A DNA stretch of 6,374 nt, from positions 1 to 6,374 of the forward strand of contig JALONZ010000359.1 of the NCBI GenBank assembly GCA_025454675.1, in the 5' to 3' direction. Below the pieces are notes generated by a model. It was given only the letters and a program-made list of their open reading frames with translations. It was not told the origin of the DNA and ran no database searches. Below, in pieces: positions 1 through 5,941 of this stretch. Origin of the DNA: Anaerolineae bacterium (lineage in GTDB: Bacteria > Chloroflexota > Anaerolineae > Aggregatilineales > Phototrophicaceae). Within the stretch, counting starts at the first letter, position 1. Each line of letters starts with the position of its first letter. Made by a program: the position numbers and the translations under genes.

Positions 1-3
1 GGT

Positions 4-26
4 TTGGGCGTTGCTATTTTGCCCAA
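4..26 (+). terminator. Weak hairpin upstream of rpmJ, possible terminator or leader stem
   Basis: A 6-bp inverted repeat (TTGGGC at 4–9, GCCCAA at 21–26) encloses an 11-base loop and is followed by a T-rich stretch with a run of five T's near base 40. It could end an upstream transcript (infA or map are the usual neighbours, outside the window) or be a leader stem of rpmJ. The stem is short and the T-run is not adjacent, so the call is tentative. Bases 1–78 show no coding sequence. Confidence 0.3.
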
Positions 27-78
27 TTTATGTTATTGTTTTTGTCCTTATGTTTGATAATCACAGGAATAAAATCTG

Positions 79-192
79 ATGAAAGTCTCAACATCTATTA
101 AAGTGCGTTGCCCAAAATGCCGCGTGATTAAACGCAATGGGCGCGTGATGATTATTTGTACAAATCCCAAGCACAAACAACGTCAGGGATAA
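79..192 (+). CDS. rpmJ: 50S ribosomal protein L36 (zinc-binding type)
   Basis: This is a 37-residue protein, the usual length for L36, the smallest protein of the large ribosomal subunit, which sits near 23S rRNA domains II and V. It ends in the family signature CTNPKHKQRQG. The four zinc ligands of the C+ form are present: Cys11, Cys14, Cys27 and His32, so this is the zinc-ribbon version rather than the zinc-free C− paralogue that some bacteria use under zinc limitation. An AGGA at 65–68 lies 10 bases before the ATG. The gene is short enough to be missed by length-filtered gene finders. It lies 33 bases before rpsM, the standard order at the spc/alpha operon junction, and is probably co-transcribed with it. 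Confidence 0.96.
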   Translation: MKVSTSIKVRCPKCRVIKRNGRVMIICTNPKHKQRQG

Positions 193-225
193 TTCGCAGG
201 TCATTTTTCTTAGGAGATAATAAGC

Positions 226-612
226 ATGGCTCGTATTGAAGGTGTAGACCTGCCGCGTAACAAACGTGTTGAAATCGGTTTGACATATATCTACGGTATC
301 GGTCGCCCAACCAGTAATAAAATTCTGGAAGCGGTTGGTATTGACCCCAATGTGCGTGTGCAAGATTTGACCGAAGCCCAAGTGCAAGCATTGCGCGAGG
401 AAATTGGCAAATTGACCACCGAAGGCGATTTGCGCCGTCAGGTGCAACTGAACATTAAACGCCTGCAAGAAATTGGGTCGTATCGTGGGATGCGTCATCG
501 CCGTAATTTGCCTGTTCGTGGTCAACGGACACGCACCAACGCACGTACCAAACGCGGTGTGAAGAAAACCGTCCCAGGTCGTGGTCGTCGTCGCGGCGCA
601 ACCAAGAAATAA
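226..612 (+). CDS. rpsM: 30S ribosomal protein S13
   Basis: A 128-residue S13, close to the usual 118–126. S13 sits in the head of the small subunit, contacts the large subunit in bridge B1 and touches P-site tRNA through its basic tail. The N-terminus MARIEGVDLPRNKR, the helix-two-turn-helix segment around YIYGIGR (21–27), and the block YRGMRHRRNLPVRGQRTRTN (86–105) are classic. The tail (106–128) is very rich in Arg and Lys and slightly longer than average. AGGAG at 212–216 is 9 bases upstream of the ATG, supporting this start. In E. coli the S4 repressor binds a leader pseudoknot just before rpsM. Only 33 bases separate rpmJ and rpsM here, so there is no room for a leader of that kind at this position. 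Confidence 0.98.
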   Translation: MARIEGVDLPRNKRVEIGLTYIYGIGRPTSNKILEAVGIDPNVRVQDLTEAQVQALREEIGKLTTEGDLRRQVQLNIKRLQEIGSYRGMRHRRNLPVRGQRTRTNARTKRGVKKTVPGRGRRRGATKK

Positions 613-695
613 CCTTTGGGTGGATAGGGTCATGTCGGACTGGGGCAACTTGGTCTGGCATGATGAATGGTTTTATCATAAAACGATCATCTCAA

Positions 696-734
696 AAGAG
701 CGCCCTGCGCCCCATATGTGACGCGGGCGTTCTT
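696..734 (+). promoter_or_regulatory. GC-rich hairpin in the rpsM–rpsK gap
   Basis: The 153-bp gap between rpsM and rpsK holds an imperfect inverted repeat. Bases 696–705 pair with 725–734, and 707–709 with 722–724, giving about 13 pairs with one bulged T at 706, one G·T pair and a 12-base loop. No T-run follows, so it is not a textbook terminator. It ends about 20 bases before the rpsK Shine-Dalgarno, which suits a leader or attenuator stem, or an RNA-processing site. A smaller perfect dyad, TTTTAT-C-ATAAAA (671–683), precedes it. A weak promoter-like pair (TTGGTC at 650–655, TATCAT at 674–679, 18-base spacer) lies in the same gap and could let rpsK–rpoA be transcribed separately. The stem is seen; its function is inferred. 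Confidence 0.45.
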
Positions 735-765
735 AACTGTATAGCCAAAATGTAAAGGAGTCCTT

Positions 766-1173
766 ATGGCAAAGGGAAAAGCTACTCAAGGGTCGGCGCG
801 TCGTGCCGCCAAAAAAGTCTTAAAGAATATCCCGTATGGGCAGGCGCATATTTACGCCACCTTCAACAACACCATCGTCTCTTTAACCGACCAATCGGGC
901 AATGTTGTCTCTTGGTCAAGCGCGGGGACGAGTGGCTTTAAGGGTAGTCGTAAAAGCACCCCCTATGCCGCACGTATGGCGGCGCAAACTGCTTCTGAAG
1001 TGGCACAAACACACGGCATGAAAGAAGTGGATGTTTTTGTAAAAGGTCCCGGACCCGGACGTGAAGCGGCGATTCGTGCTGTGCAAGGCAGTGGCTTAAA
1101 AGTGCGTTCCATCACCGATGTGACCCCCATCCCACACAATGGTGTCCGCGCTCCTAAGAAACGTCGTGTTTAA
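766..1173 (+). CDS. rpsK: 30S ribosomal protein S11
   Basis: A 135-residue S11, a platform protein of the small subunit that binds 16S rRNA near the E-site and the mRNA exit channel with S7 and S18. The N-terminal extension (1–20) is basic. The core begins at GQAHIYATFNNTIVSLTD (25–42), followed by the conserved SSAGTSGFKGSRKSTPYAA segment (51–69), VKGPGPGREAAIRA (92–105) and the tail TPIPHNGVRAPKKRRV. The Asn-Gly pair at 125–126 corresponds to the position reported as isoaspartate in E. coli S11. The usual tail motif is NGCRPPK; here it reads NGVRAPK, a mild divergence. AAAGGAG at 754–760 lies 5 bases before the ATG. The next gene, 43 bases on, is rpoA; the usual rpsD between them is absent. 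Confidence 0.98.
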   Translation: MAKGKATQGSARRAAKKVLKNIPYGQAHIYATFNNTIVSLTDQSGNVVSWSSAGTSGFKGSRKSTPYAARMAAQTASEVAQTHGMKEVDVFVKGPGPGREAAIRAVQGSGLKVRSITDVTPIPHNGVRAPKKRRV

Positions 1174-1216
1174 TCGTTGGGTCGCTTAGTAGGCAAACAG
1201 CCAAGAGGGTAGTCAG

Positions 1217-2200
1217 TTGGTCACAAATAATATGGTTTTACCGCACAAAGTCGAAACAGATGCCATTACGCGCAATTATGGACGCTTCATCTTTGGTCCG
1301 CTCGAAAGTGGCTTCGGCTTGACATTAGGCAATGCCCTGCGGCGCGTGTTGTTGTCGTCTCTATCGGGGGCGGCTGTAACCAGTATCCGTGTCTCGGATG
1401 TGCATCACGAATTTTCTGCCATCCCCGATGTGCGTGAGGACATGACCCAGCTCATTTTGCAAGTCAAACAATTGCGCCTTAAATTGCTCGATGGCGAACA
1501 AGCCCGCCTTAAATTGCAACATCGTGGTGAAGGCACAGTGACGGCGGCAGATATTTTGTGTCCGCCAGAAGTGCAAATCGAAAATACCGATTTGTATCTG
1601 TTCACTGTAGATTCGCCTCATGCCCATATCGAAATGGAATTTGAGGTGCGCTTGGGACGTGGGTATAGCCCCGCCGAAGACCGTGGGCGTTTGCCCATTG
1701 GGGAATTGCCCGTAGATGCCATTTTTAGCCCTGTGCGCCGTGTTAACTTTGAAGTGGAACGCGCCCGTATGGGTCAACGCACCAATTATGATAAATTGGT
1801 GTTGGAAATTTGGACAGACGGCACAGTCCGCCCAGAAGAAGCACTATCGCAAGCGGGCAACATCCTCATCCGCCATTTACGCATCATCAGTGGCATTTTT
1901 GACCAAGGCGGATTGAGCGATTTTGGCATGGAAATGGATCCCATTGAATCCGATTTACCCGACCGTCCACGTCCATTCGATAACAAATTGATTGAAGAAC
2001 TGGACTTGAGTGTGCGTGTGTTCAATTCGCTCAAACGCACAGGCATCACCACCATCGGCGATGTGCTGGATATGCTTGACCGTGGTTCTGATGCGATGCT
2101 TGCCATCCGTAACTTTGGCGAAAAATCGCTGGATGAACTGGTGGAAAAATTGCGCGAAAAAGGCTATATGCCCGTAGATACGGGTGCAGATAACACCTAA
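1217..2200 (+). CDS. rpoA: DNA-directed RNA polymerase subunit alpha
   Basis: A 327-residue alpha subunit, matching the usual 310–340. Alpha dimerises to nucleate assembly of the core polymerase, and its C-terminal domain contacts UP-element DNA and activators. The N-terminal domain shows NYGRFIFGPLESGFGLTLGN (20–39) and the dimerisation/beta-contact helix ALRRVLLSSLSGAA (40–53). A linker follows around 236–256. The C-terminal domain (about 257–318) keeps the DNA-contact residues known from E. coli R265, N268, G296, K298 and S299 as Arg267, Asn270, Gly301, Lys303 and Ser304. The start is chosen as TTG at 1217 because AGAGGG (1204–1209) lies 7 bases upstream. The first in-frame ATG, at 1232, would be 22 bases from that site and would remove five residues. 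It is preceded directly by rpsK and followed by rplQ after a hairpin-rich gap. Confidence 0.97.
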   Translation: MVTNNMVLPHKVETDAITRNYGRFIFGPLESGFGLTLGNALRRVLLSSLSGAAVTSIRVSDVHHEFSAIPDVREDMTQLILQVKQLRLKLLDGEQARLKLQHRGEGTVTAADILCPPEVQIENTDLYLFTVDSPHAHIEMEFEVRLGRGYSPAEDRGRLPIGELPVDAIFSPVRRVNFEVERARMGQRTNYDKLVLEIWTDGTVRPEEALSQAGNILIRHLRIISGIFDQGGLSDFGMEMDPIESDLPDRPRPFDNKLIEELDLSVRVFNSLKRTGITTIGDVLDMLDRGSDAMLAIRNFGEKSLDELVEKLREKGYMPVDTGADNT

Positions 2201-2216
2201 GATTGTGGTTATTGGG

Positions 2217-2242
2217 CATGATAGGCGACATGACCTATCATG
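2217..2242 (+). promoter_or_regulatory. Perfect 9-bp hairpin downstream of rpoA
   Basis: CATGATAGG (2217–2225) and its exact complement CCTATCATG (2234–2242) enclose an 8-base loop that itself contains CATG. It begins 17 bases after the rpoA stop. No T-run follows, so on its own it is not a terminator. It stands 8 bases before the terminator-like stem at 2251–2274. The tandem arrangement suggests either a 3'-end stabilising stem for the rpoA message or a structured leader for rplQ. The dyad symmetry would also suit a protein-binding site, but nothing in the window selects between these. Confidence 0.5.
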
Positions 2243-2246
2243 TACC

Positions 2247-2280
2247 AAAACACGGCGAGAATTTACTCGCTGTGCTTTTT
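2247..2280 (+). terminator. Intrinsic terminator-like hairpin between rpoA and rplQ
   Basis: CACGGCGAG (2251–2259) pairs with CTCGCTGTG (2266–2274) across a 6-base loop; one of the nine pairs is G·U. The stem is followed by C and five T's (2275–2280) and preceded by four A's (2247–2250). This has the layout of a Rho-independent terminator, placed 23 bases before the rplQ ATG. rplQ is normally co-transcribed with rpoA, so it may act as a partial terminator or attenuator that sets L17 levels below those of alpha. No clear promoter fits between it and rplQ. Confidence 0.6.
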
Positions 2281-2303
2281 ATCAGATGAATTAGAGGAAA
2301 ATC

Positions 2304-2702
2304 ATGAGACATAATGTATACGGAAAGAAACTGAGCCGCGATAGCGGTCATCGTAAAGCCTTGCGGATGAACCTCACCCGTGAAGTTTTGGAACATGGGC
2401 GCATTCAAACCACCGAAGCCAAAGCCGATTTTGTGCGTCGCAATGTGGAACGCATGATTACCATTGCCAAACGTGGCTTGAAAAAAGCCCAAGAAACCGG
2501 TGATGATACGGTGGCAGTTCATGCCCGCCGTGTTGCCGCCAGCCGTTTGGGAAATGACCGCGACTTGGTGAAGAAATTATTCGATGAAATTGCCCCACGT
2601 TTTGCCAATCGTGAAGGCGGTTATACCCGCATTTACAAATTGGGTCCACGCAAGGGCGATAATGCCGAAATGGTACTCATTGAATTAACAGAACGCGGTT
2701 AA
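2304..2702 (+). CDS. rplQ: 50S ribosomal protein L17
   Basis: A 132-residue L17, a large-subunit protein near the peptide exit tunnel; bacterial members are commonly 116–130 residues. The N-terminus MRHNVYGKKLSRDSGHRKAL and the following RMNLTREVLEHGRIQTTEAK (21–40) match the signature of the family, and the C-terminal block GGYTRIYKLGPRKGDNAEMV (105–124) is also diagnostic. A purine-rich GAGGAAA at 2293–2299 gives a Shine-Dalgarno 4 bases before the ATG. It is the last forward gene before the antisense TPR gene: its final 18 bases overlap the end of that reading frame on the opposite strand. In related genomes truA usually follows more directly. Confidence 0.98.
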   Translation: MRHNVYGKKLSRDSGHRKALRMNLTREVLEHGRIQTTEAKADFVRRNVERMITIAKRGLKKAQETGDDTVAVHARRVAASRLGNDRDLVKKLFDEIAPRFANREGGYTRIYKLGPRKGDNAEMVLIELTERG

Positions 2703-4454
2703 TAAGATTATCCCCACCCCCTCACCCCCTCCCCATACAATGGAGAGGGGGAATAATATCCCCACGAAATAATCACCACTGGTGGGTGCGACAAATTCAA
2801 AGAACACATCACTGAATTGACCGCCAAAATCTTCTAATGCAACAACATAACCATCTGCGTCAAATACAACCACTAACGGGTCTACAAAATATAATCCATC
2901 TACATCTGACGCGCTAATGGTGAACGATGTGCCTTCTTTGACTTCTAATAAGGCATATAACACCATACCGTTCAATTCCATTTCGATGGTTACAGGCTCG
3001 GTTGGGGCAAGTTCGCCTTCACCATTGGTAATGGTCACAGCACCGAAAAAGGCTTCTGTTACCGCATCAACATCATCCGCATCCAACAGATAGGCGATGT
3101 AACTTTGATAGGCGAGTGGGAAGGCTTGCATGTCTGGGTCGGTTTGTAAGGCGCTATATTGGGCAATGGCTTCGCTTGCGCCTTCAATATCACCATCTGC
3201 TAACAGTGCCAGCCCATATAACCGCCATGAATAAGGTGCTTCTGGATTATCATCGGTGCTGACCTTGCCCATTTGAACCGCCGATGCGTAATCACCGAGT
3301 TGATAATAGCCGCGGAGCATGGTGTTATAGTTGAAGGGAATATTCTCTACATTTTCTTGTGCAATGGTCATGATGGTATCAATGCCTGCCTGTGAATCAC
3401 CAATTGATACCTGACAATTGCCTTTTACGCGAATCATGAACCACCATTCAGGGTCTATTGCTAAACCTTGTTCGGCATATTGAAGCGCAGATTCACATTC
3501 GCCAATCAGACGATAACTTTCGGCAAGTTCATCGAGGATGAAGGTATTTTCTGGGTCTATACTCAGGACATATTCACCTGCATCAATGGCGGCACCATAG
3601 TTATCGAAGTGATATTCGGTCAAAACACGGCTTTCGAGTGCAAATAAGTTATCTGGACTCAACTCCAATGATGTTTCGATGTCGGCAATGGATAATTCAT
3701 ATTCACCAAGCCATTTATACACATCGGCGCGGACGGCATACCCAAGCGCATATTCTGGATTGATTTCGAGTGCGCGATTCACGGATTCTAAGGCTTCTTC
3801 ATCAAGCTCAAATTCCGATAAAATACGCGCCCGCGTCATATGTGCAAACGCATATTCACTATCCAGCGCAATTGCGCCATCTATCGTTTCTAAAGCACGG
3901 TCATATTCGCGCATAAAAAATAATGCCCCTGCATGATACATCTCGCTGAAGGCACTTTGTGCGCCTTGTGCGATGAGTTCTTCTGCATTGCTTATAGCGA
4001 GTTCATCTTCACCCCACCAATAAGCACAGGCGACGAGGGTTTCTCTGGGATAGGTATAACTGTCATCTAATTCGACTGCGCGTTGGGCATCAATGAGACA
4101 TGCTTCATAATCACCCAATAGAAAATAATTATCGGCGCGGTCGGAGAGGGCAAAAATATCATCGGGATACAATTCGAGTGCGCGGTTATAATAGGGAATT
4201 GCCTCTTCATATTGCCCCAACCAACGATACGCATTGGCAGTAGATTGCAAGGCAAAATTTTCATCTGGCGCAATTTCTAACCAACATAATGATAAACGCA
4301 GGGCTTCTTCGGGGTTATTGGCATCAAATGCCTCGCGGGTGAGGGTATCATAATCGGCGTTGGGGTCGCAGGTATCATCCGTTTGGGCGTGAATAACGGT
4401 GATAGAACTGACCAATAAACTGAACATGAGGATAAACAAAACCAGTTTTTTCAT
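2685..4454 (-). CDS. Secreted TPR-repeat protein with a truncated PPC-like C-terminal domain
   Basis: The function is not recognised. The protein has 589 residues. Residues 1–23 form a signal peptide (Lys2-Lys3, hydrophobic core 4–21, likely cleavage after VIHA); there is no lipobox Cys, so it is probably exported free rather than as a lipoprotein. From about 65 to 440 there are roughly ten 34-residue TPR-like units, clearest at 65–98, 99–132, 201–234, 235–268, 269–302 and 303–336, with the LGQYEEAI / ALEINPEYA pattern. TPRs are protein-binding scaffolds. Residues about 485–566 are beta-rich and acidic, resembling a PPC domain, but end soon after GDYFVGI. Residues 567–582 come from an inserted hairpin segment and 583–589 from the rplQ overlap. 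AAAGGAG-like bases (4461–4468, reverse) fix the start. It is opposite in strand to all its neighbours and so must use its own promoter. Confidence 0.85.
   Translation of the reverse strand: MKKLVLFILMFSLLVSSITVIHAQTDDTCDPNADYDTLTREAFDANNPEEALRLSLCWLEIAPDENFALQSTANAYRWLGQYEEAIPYYNRALELYPDDIFALSDRADNYFLLGDYEACLIDAQRAVELDDSYTYPRETLVACAYWWGEDELAISNAEELIAQGAQSAFSEMYHAGALFFMREYDRALETIDGAIALDSEYAFAHMTRARILSEFELDEEALESVNRALEINPEYALGYAVRADVYKWLGEYELSIADIETSLELSPDNLFALESRVLTEYHFDNYGAAIDAGEYVLSIDPENTFILDELAESYRLIGECESALQYAEQGLAIDPEWWFMIRVKGNCQVSIGDSQAGIDTIMTIAQENVENIPFNYNTMLRGYYQLGDYASAVQMGKVSTDDNPEAPYSWRLYGLALLADGDIEGASEAIAQYSALQTDPDMQAFPLAYQSYIAYLLDADDVDAVTEAFFGAVTITNGEGELAPTEPVTIEMELNGMVLYALLEVKEGTSFTISASDVDGLYFVDPLVVVFDADGYVVALEDFGGQFSDVFFEFVAPTSGDYFVGILFPLSIVWGGGEGVGIILLTAFC
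2709..2765. repeat. C-rich hairpin element flanked by a 9-bp direct repeat
   Basis: TATCCCCAC occurs at 2709–2717 and again at 2757–2765. Between the copies lies a C-rich, then G-rich segment that folds as a hairpin: CCCCCTC pairs with GAGGGGG, then after one C/A mismatch CCA pairs with TGG, closing a TACAA loop (arms about 2723–2733 and 2739–2749). The direct repeats look like a target-site duplication or a slippage/recombination scar. C-rich runs of the CCCCTCACCCC type are common intergenic repeats in several bacterial groups, so other copies in this genome are likely. One repeat plus the hairpin is 48 bp and keeps the frame of the antisense TPR gene, adding 16 codons. Its position 7 bases past rplQ also suits an RNA 3'-end stem. 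Confidence 0.6.
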
Positions 4455-4489
4455 AAGGGGTCTCCTTTGATGGTAATCGTGTCTTTTTT

Positions 4490-4498
4490 AGTGTATCA
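4490..4498 (-). promoter_or_regulatory. Candidate extended −10 promoter of the TPR gene
   Basis: Read on the minus strand the bases are TGA-TACACT, an extended −10 (TGn) joined to a hexamer matching TATAAT at four of six positions. It would place the transcript start about 30 bases before the TPR-gene ATG, leaving room for its Shine-Dalgarno. No good −35 is present at 17 bases, as is tolerated by extended −10 promoters. The surrounding AT-rich 167-bp divergent gap must also serve truA: a TAATAT at 4538–4543 (+) is a possible −10 for that gene, also without a clear −35. Confidence 0.3.
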
Positions 4499-4621
4499 CA
4501 TCTTTTAATCCTGAATTCTATAAAAATTTATATTTTGTAATATATGGGTATGGTGCTTGATTTCATGCCGAAATTGGCTTATAACAATGCGATTATGATT
4601 TGGATGGATGAGATGAATTTT

Positions 4622-5380
4622 ATGACACGATACCGCGCAATTTTGGCTTATGATGGGACGGCTTATCAGGGGTTTCAGCGTCAAAATGATGCCCCGACCA
4701 TTCAATTGATGCTGGAAAATGCCATTCAAAAGGTGACGGGGCAACTGGTTACGGTCATCGGGGCTGGGCGCACAGATACAGGCGTTCATGCCACAGGGCA
4801 GGTGGTGGCGTTTGATGTGGATTGGGCGCATGATGATGAGTCGTTGCTCCGTGCGCTTAATTTTCATTTACCTGATGATATTGCCCTGCAAGACATCCGC
4901 CAGCATGATGGATTTCATCCACGTTATGATGCACTTGCCCGCCGATATGTCTATACGGTCATCCATACGCCACATCGTCACCCGTTGTATCGTCATTCGG
5001 CGTGGCATTTGTATGGTGAACTATCGCTAGGTGCATTGCAAACTGTCGCGCCCATGCTCATCGGGGAGCGCGATTTTAAGGCATTTGGTCATGACCCGAT
5101 GAAACGTGATAACACCGTGCGCGAGGTATTTGTTTCGGAATGGTCATCCACACCGATTACAGACGGGGTATTATTGCGCTATACGGTAGAAGCCAACGCC
5201 TTTCTATATCATATGGTGCGGCGGATGGTATCGGCGCAAATCGCAGTGGGGCGGGGGATGATGAGCATAGACGAATTTACACACATTCTGGCGATTGGTG
5301 ATATGGGAAAAATCCGCCAGATTGCGCCCTCACACGGATTGGTGCTTGAAAAAGTGCGCTATTCCGATGATAATAACTAA
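4622..5380 (+). CDS. truA: tRNA pseudouridine(38–40) synthase TruA
   Basis: TruA isomerises uridines 38, 39 and 40 in the anticodon arm of many tRNAs to pseudouridine. From ATG 4622 the protein has 252 residues, typical of the family (about 245–270), and begins at the usual point, MTRYRAILAYDGTAYQGFQRQ minus its last residue. The catalytic Asp is Asp52 in GAGRTDTGVHA (47–57). Other marks are RRYVY (107–111), DFKAFG (151–156), NAFLYHMVRRMV (192–203) and APSHGLVLEKVRY (235–247). The frame is open back to an ATG at 4544, adding 26 residues without family character, and another ATG lies at 4613. The purine-rich GGATGAG at 4606–4612, 9 bases before 4622, and the possible −10 at 4538–4543 favour the shorter form. 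It heads truA-rplM-rpsI, cut off from rplQ by the TPR gene. Confidence 0.93.
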   Translation: MTRYRAILAYDGTAYQGFQRQNDAPTIQLMLENAIQKVTGQLVTVIGAGRTDTGVHATGQVVAFDVDWAHDDESLLRALNFHLPDDIALQDIRQHDGFHPRYDALARRYVYTVIHTPHRHPLYRHSAWHLYGELSLGALQTVAPMLIGERDFKAFGHDPMKRDNTVREVFVSEWSSTPITDGVLLRYTVEANAFLYHMVRRMVSAQIAVGRGMMSIDEFTHILAIGDMGKIRQIAPSHGLVLEKVRYSDDNN

Positions 5381-5414
5381 CGCTTCGCAAAACCCCTCTT
5401 TTTTGAATAATCAG

Positions 5415-5442
5415 GTGGCACAAATCGAAGTTTTTGTTTAAT
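5415..5442 (+). promoter_or_regulatory. Possible promoter in the truA–rplM gap
   Basis: GTGGCA (5415–5420, four of six matches to TTGACA) and TTTAAT (5437–5442, five of six to TATAAT) are 16 bases apart. This could start an rplM–rpsI transcript close to base 5449, independent of truA. The 100-bp gap is long for a tightly coupled operon, which is mild support. Such matches arise by chance in AT-rich DNA, so confidence is low. Confidence 0.28.
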
Positions 5443-5444
5443 TG

Positions 5445-5461
5445 ATAGCGGAGCTATTTTT
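5445..5461 (+). terminator. Short hairpin with T-run upstream of rplM
   Basis: ATAGC (5445–5449) and GCTAT (5453–5457) form a 5-bp stem with a GGA loop, followed by four further T's (5458–5461). It may be a weak terminator for truA or an attenuator for rplM. The stem is short and only two of its five pairs are G·C, so termination would be inefficient. It overlaps the start point expected from the promoter candidate at 5415–5442, so the two readings compete. Confidence 0.3.
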
Positions 5462-5480
5462 GCCCGCTTGAGGAGATTTT

Positions 5481-5927
5481 ATGAGAATCAAGACTTTTGT
5501 AACAACACCAACCGACATCGAGCGTGAGCGTCGTTGGTGGATTATTGATGCCGAAGGGCAAACCCTTGGGCGCTTGGCTTCTAAGATTGCCCCCATTTTG
5601 CAAGGCAAAAATAAAGCCATTTATACCCCCAATTTGGATACAGGGGATTATGTTGTGGTCATCAATGCCGCCAAAATTGCCGTCACAGGCAAACGCATGG
5701 ATGATAAAATGTATTATCGCCATTCCAATTATCCAAGTGGTCTTACCGAAATGAATTTGCGCGATTTGCTGGCGAAATTTCCAGACCGTCCTCTTCAAAT
5801 TGCGATTCGTGGTATGTTGCCAAAAACCCGTATGGGTCGTCAGATGATTAAAAAACTGAAGATTTATGCTGGTACAGACCATCCCCACGCCGCGCAAAAT
5901 CCGCAACCGTTAACGTTGGAACTTTAA
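5481..5927 (+). CDS. rplM: 50S ribosomal protein L13
   Basis: A 148-residue L13, against a usual 142–150. L13 is an early-assembly protein of the large subunit that binds 23S rRNA. The N-terminal segment MRIKTFVTTPTDIERERRWW leads into IDAEGQTLGRLASKIAPIL (22–40), with GDYVVVINAAKIAVTGKR (55–72) and the family signature MLPKTRMGRQMIKKLKIYAG (112–131) followed by TDHPHAAQ. GAGGAG at 5470–5475, 5 bases before the ATG, makes a strong ribosome-binding site. In E. coli L13 represses its own rplM–rpsI operon; the small hairpin just upstream would be the place to look for similar control here, though that is inference. rpsI follows after 14 bases. Confidence 0.98.
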   Translation: MRIKTFVTTPTDIERERRWWIIDAEGQTLGRLASKIAPILQGKNKAIYTPNLDTGDYVVVINAAKIAVTGKRMDDKMYYRHSNYPSGLTEMNLRDLLAKFPDRPLQIAIRGMLPKTRMGRQMIKKLKIYAGTDHPHAAQNPQPLTLEL

Positions 5928-5941
5928 GGAGAAGATGAGCG

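Noticed and set aside
193..225. S4-type pseudoknot leader before rpsM
   Set aside because: Only 33 bases separate rpmJ and rpsM, too few for the E. coli-type structure, and no such fold is visible.
88..648. Long minus-strand open frame opposite rpmJ and rpsM
   Set aside because: It lies wholly antisense to certain ribosomal-protein genes, has no recognisable domain and mirrors their codon bias.
1361..1777. Minus-strand open frame inside rpoA
   Set aside because: Antisense shadow of rpoA; His/Phe-rich low-information translation with no family match I recognise. The shorter frames at 1405–1605, 1716–1916 and 1786–2106 are similar shadows.
2709..2765. Rho-independent terminator for rplQ or the TPR gene
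   Set aside because: The stem is strong but no T-run follows it on either strand, and on the minus strand it lies inside the TPR coding frame. A Rho-independent role is not supported, though RNA 3'-end protection remains possible.
3679..3936. Plus-strand open frame within the TPR gene
   Set aside because: Ser/Ala/Tyr-rich translation typical of the antisense of acidic TPR coding sequence; no ribosome-binding site.
5454..5906. Minus-strand open frame opposite rplM
   Set aside because: Shadow of the certain L13 gene with no domain or context support. The same applies to 4505–4867 (opposite truA) and 5924–6166 (opposite rpsI).
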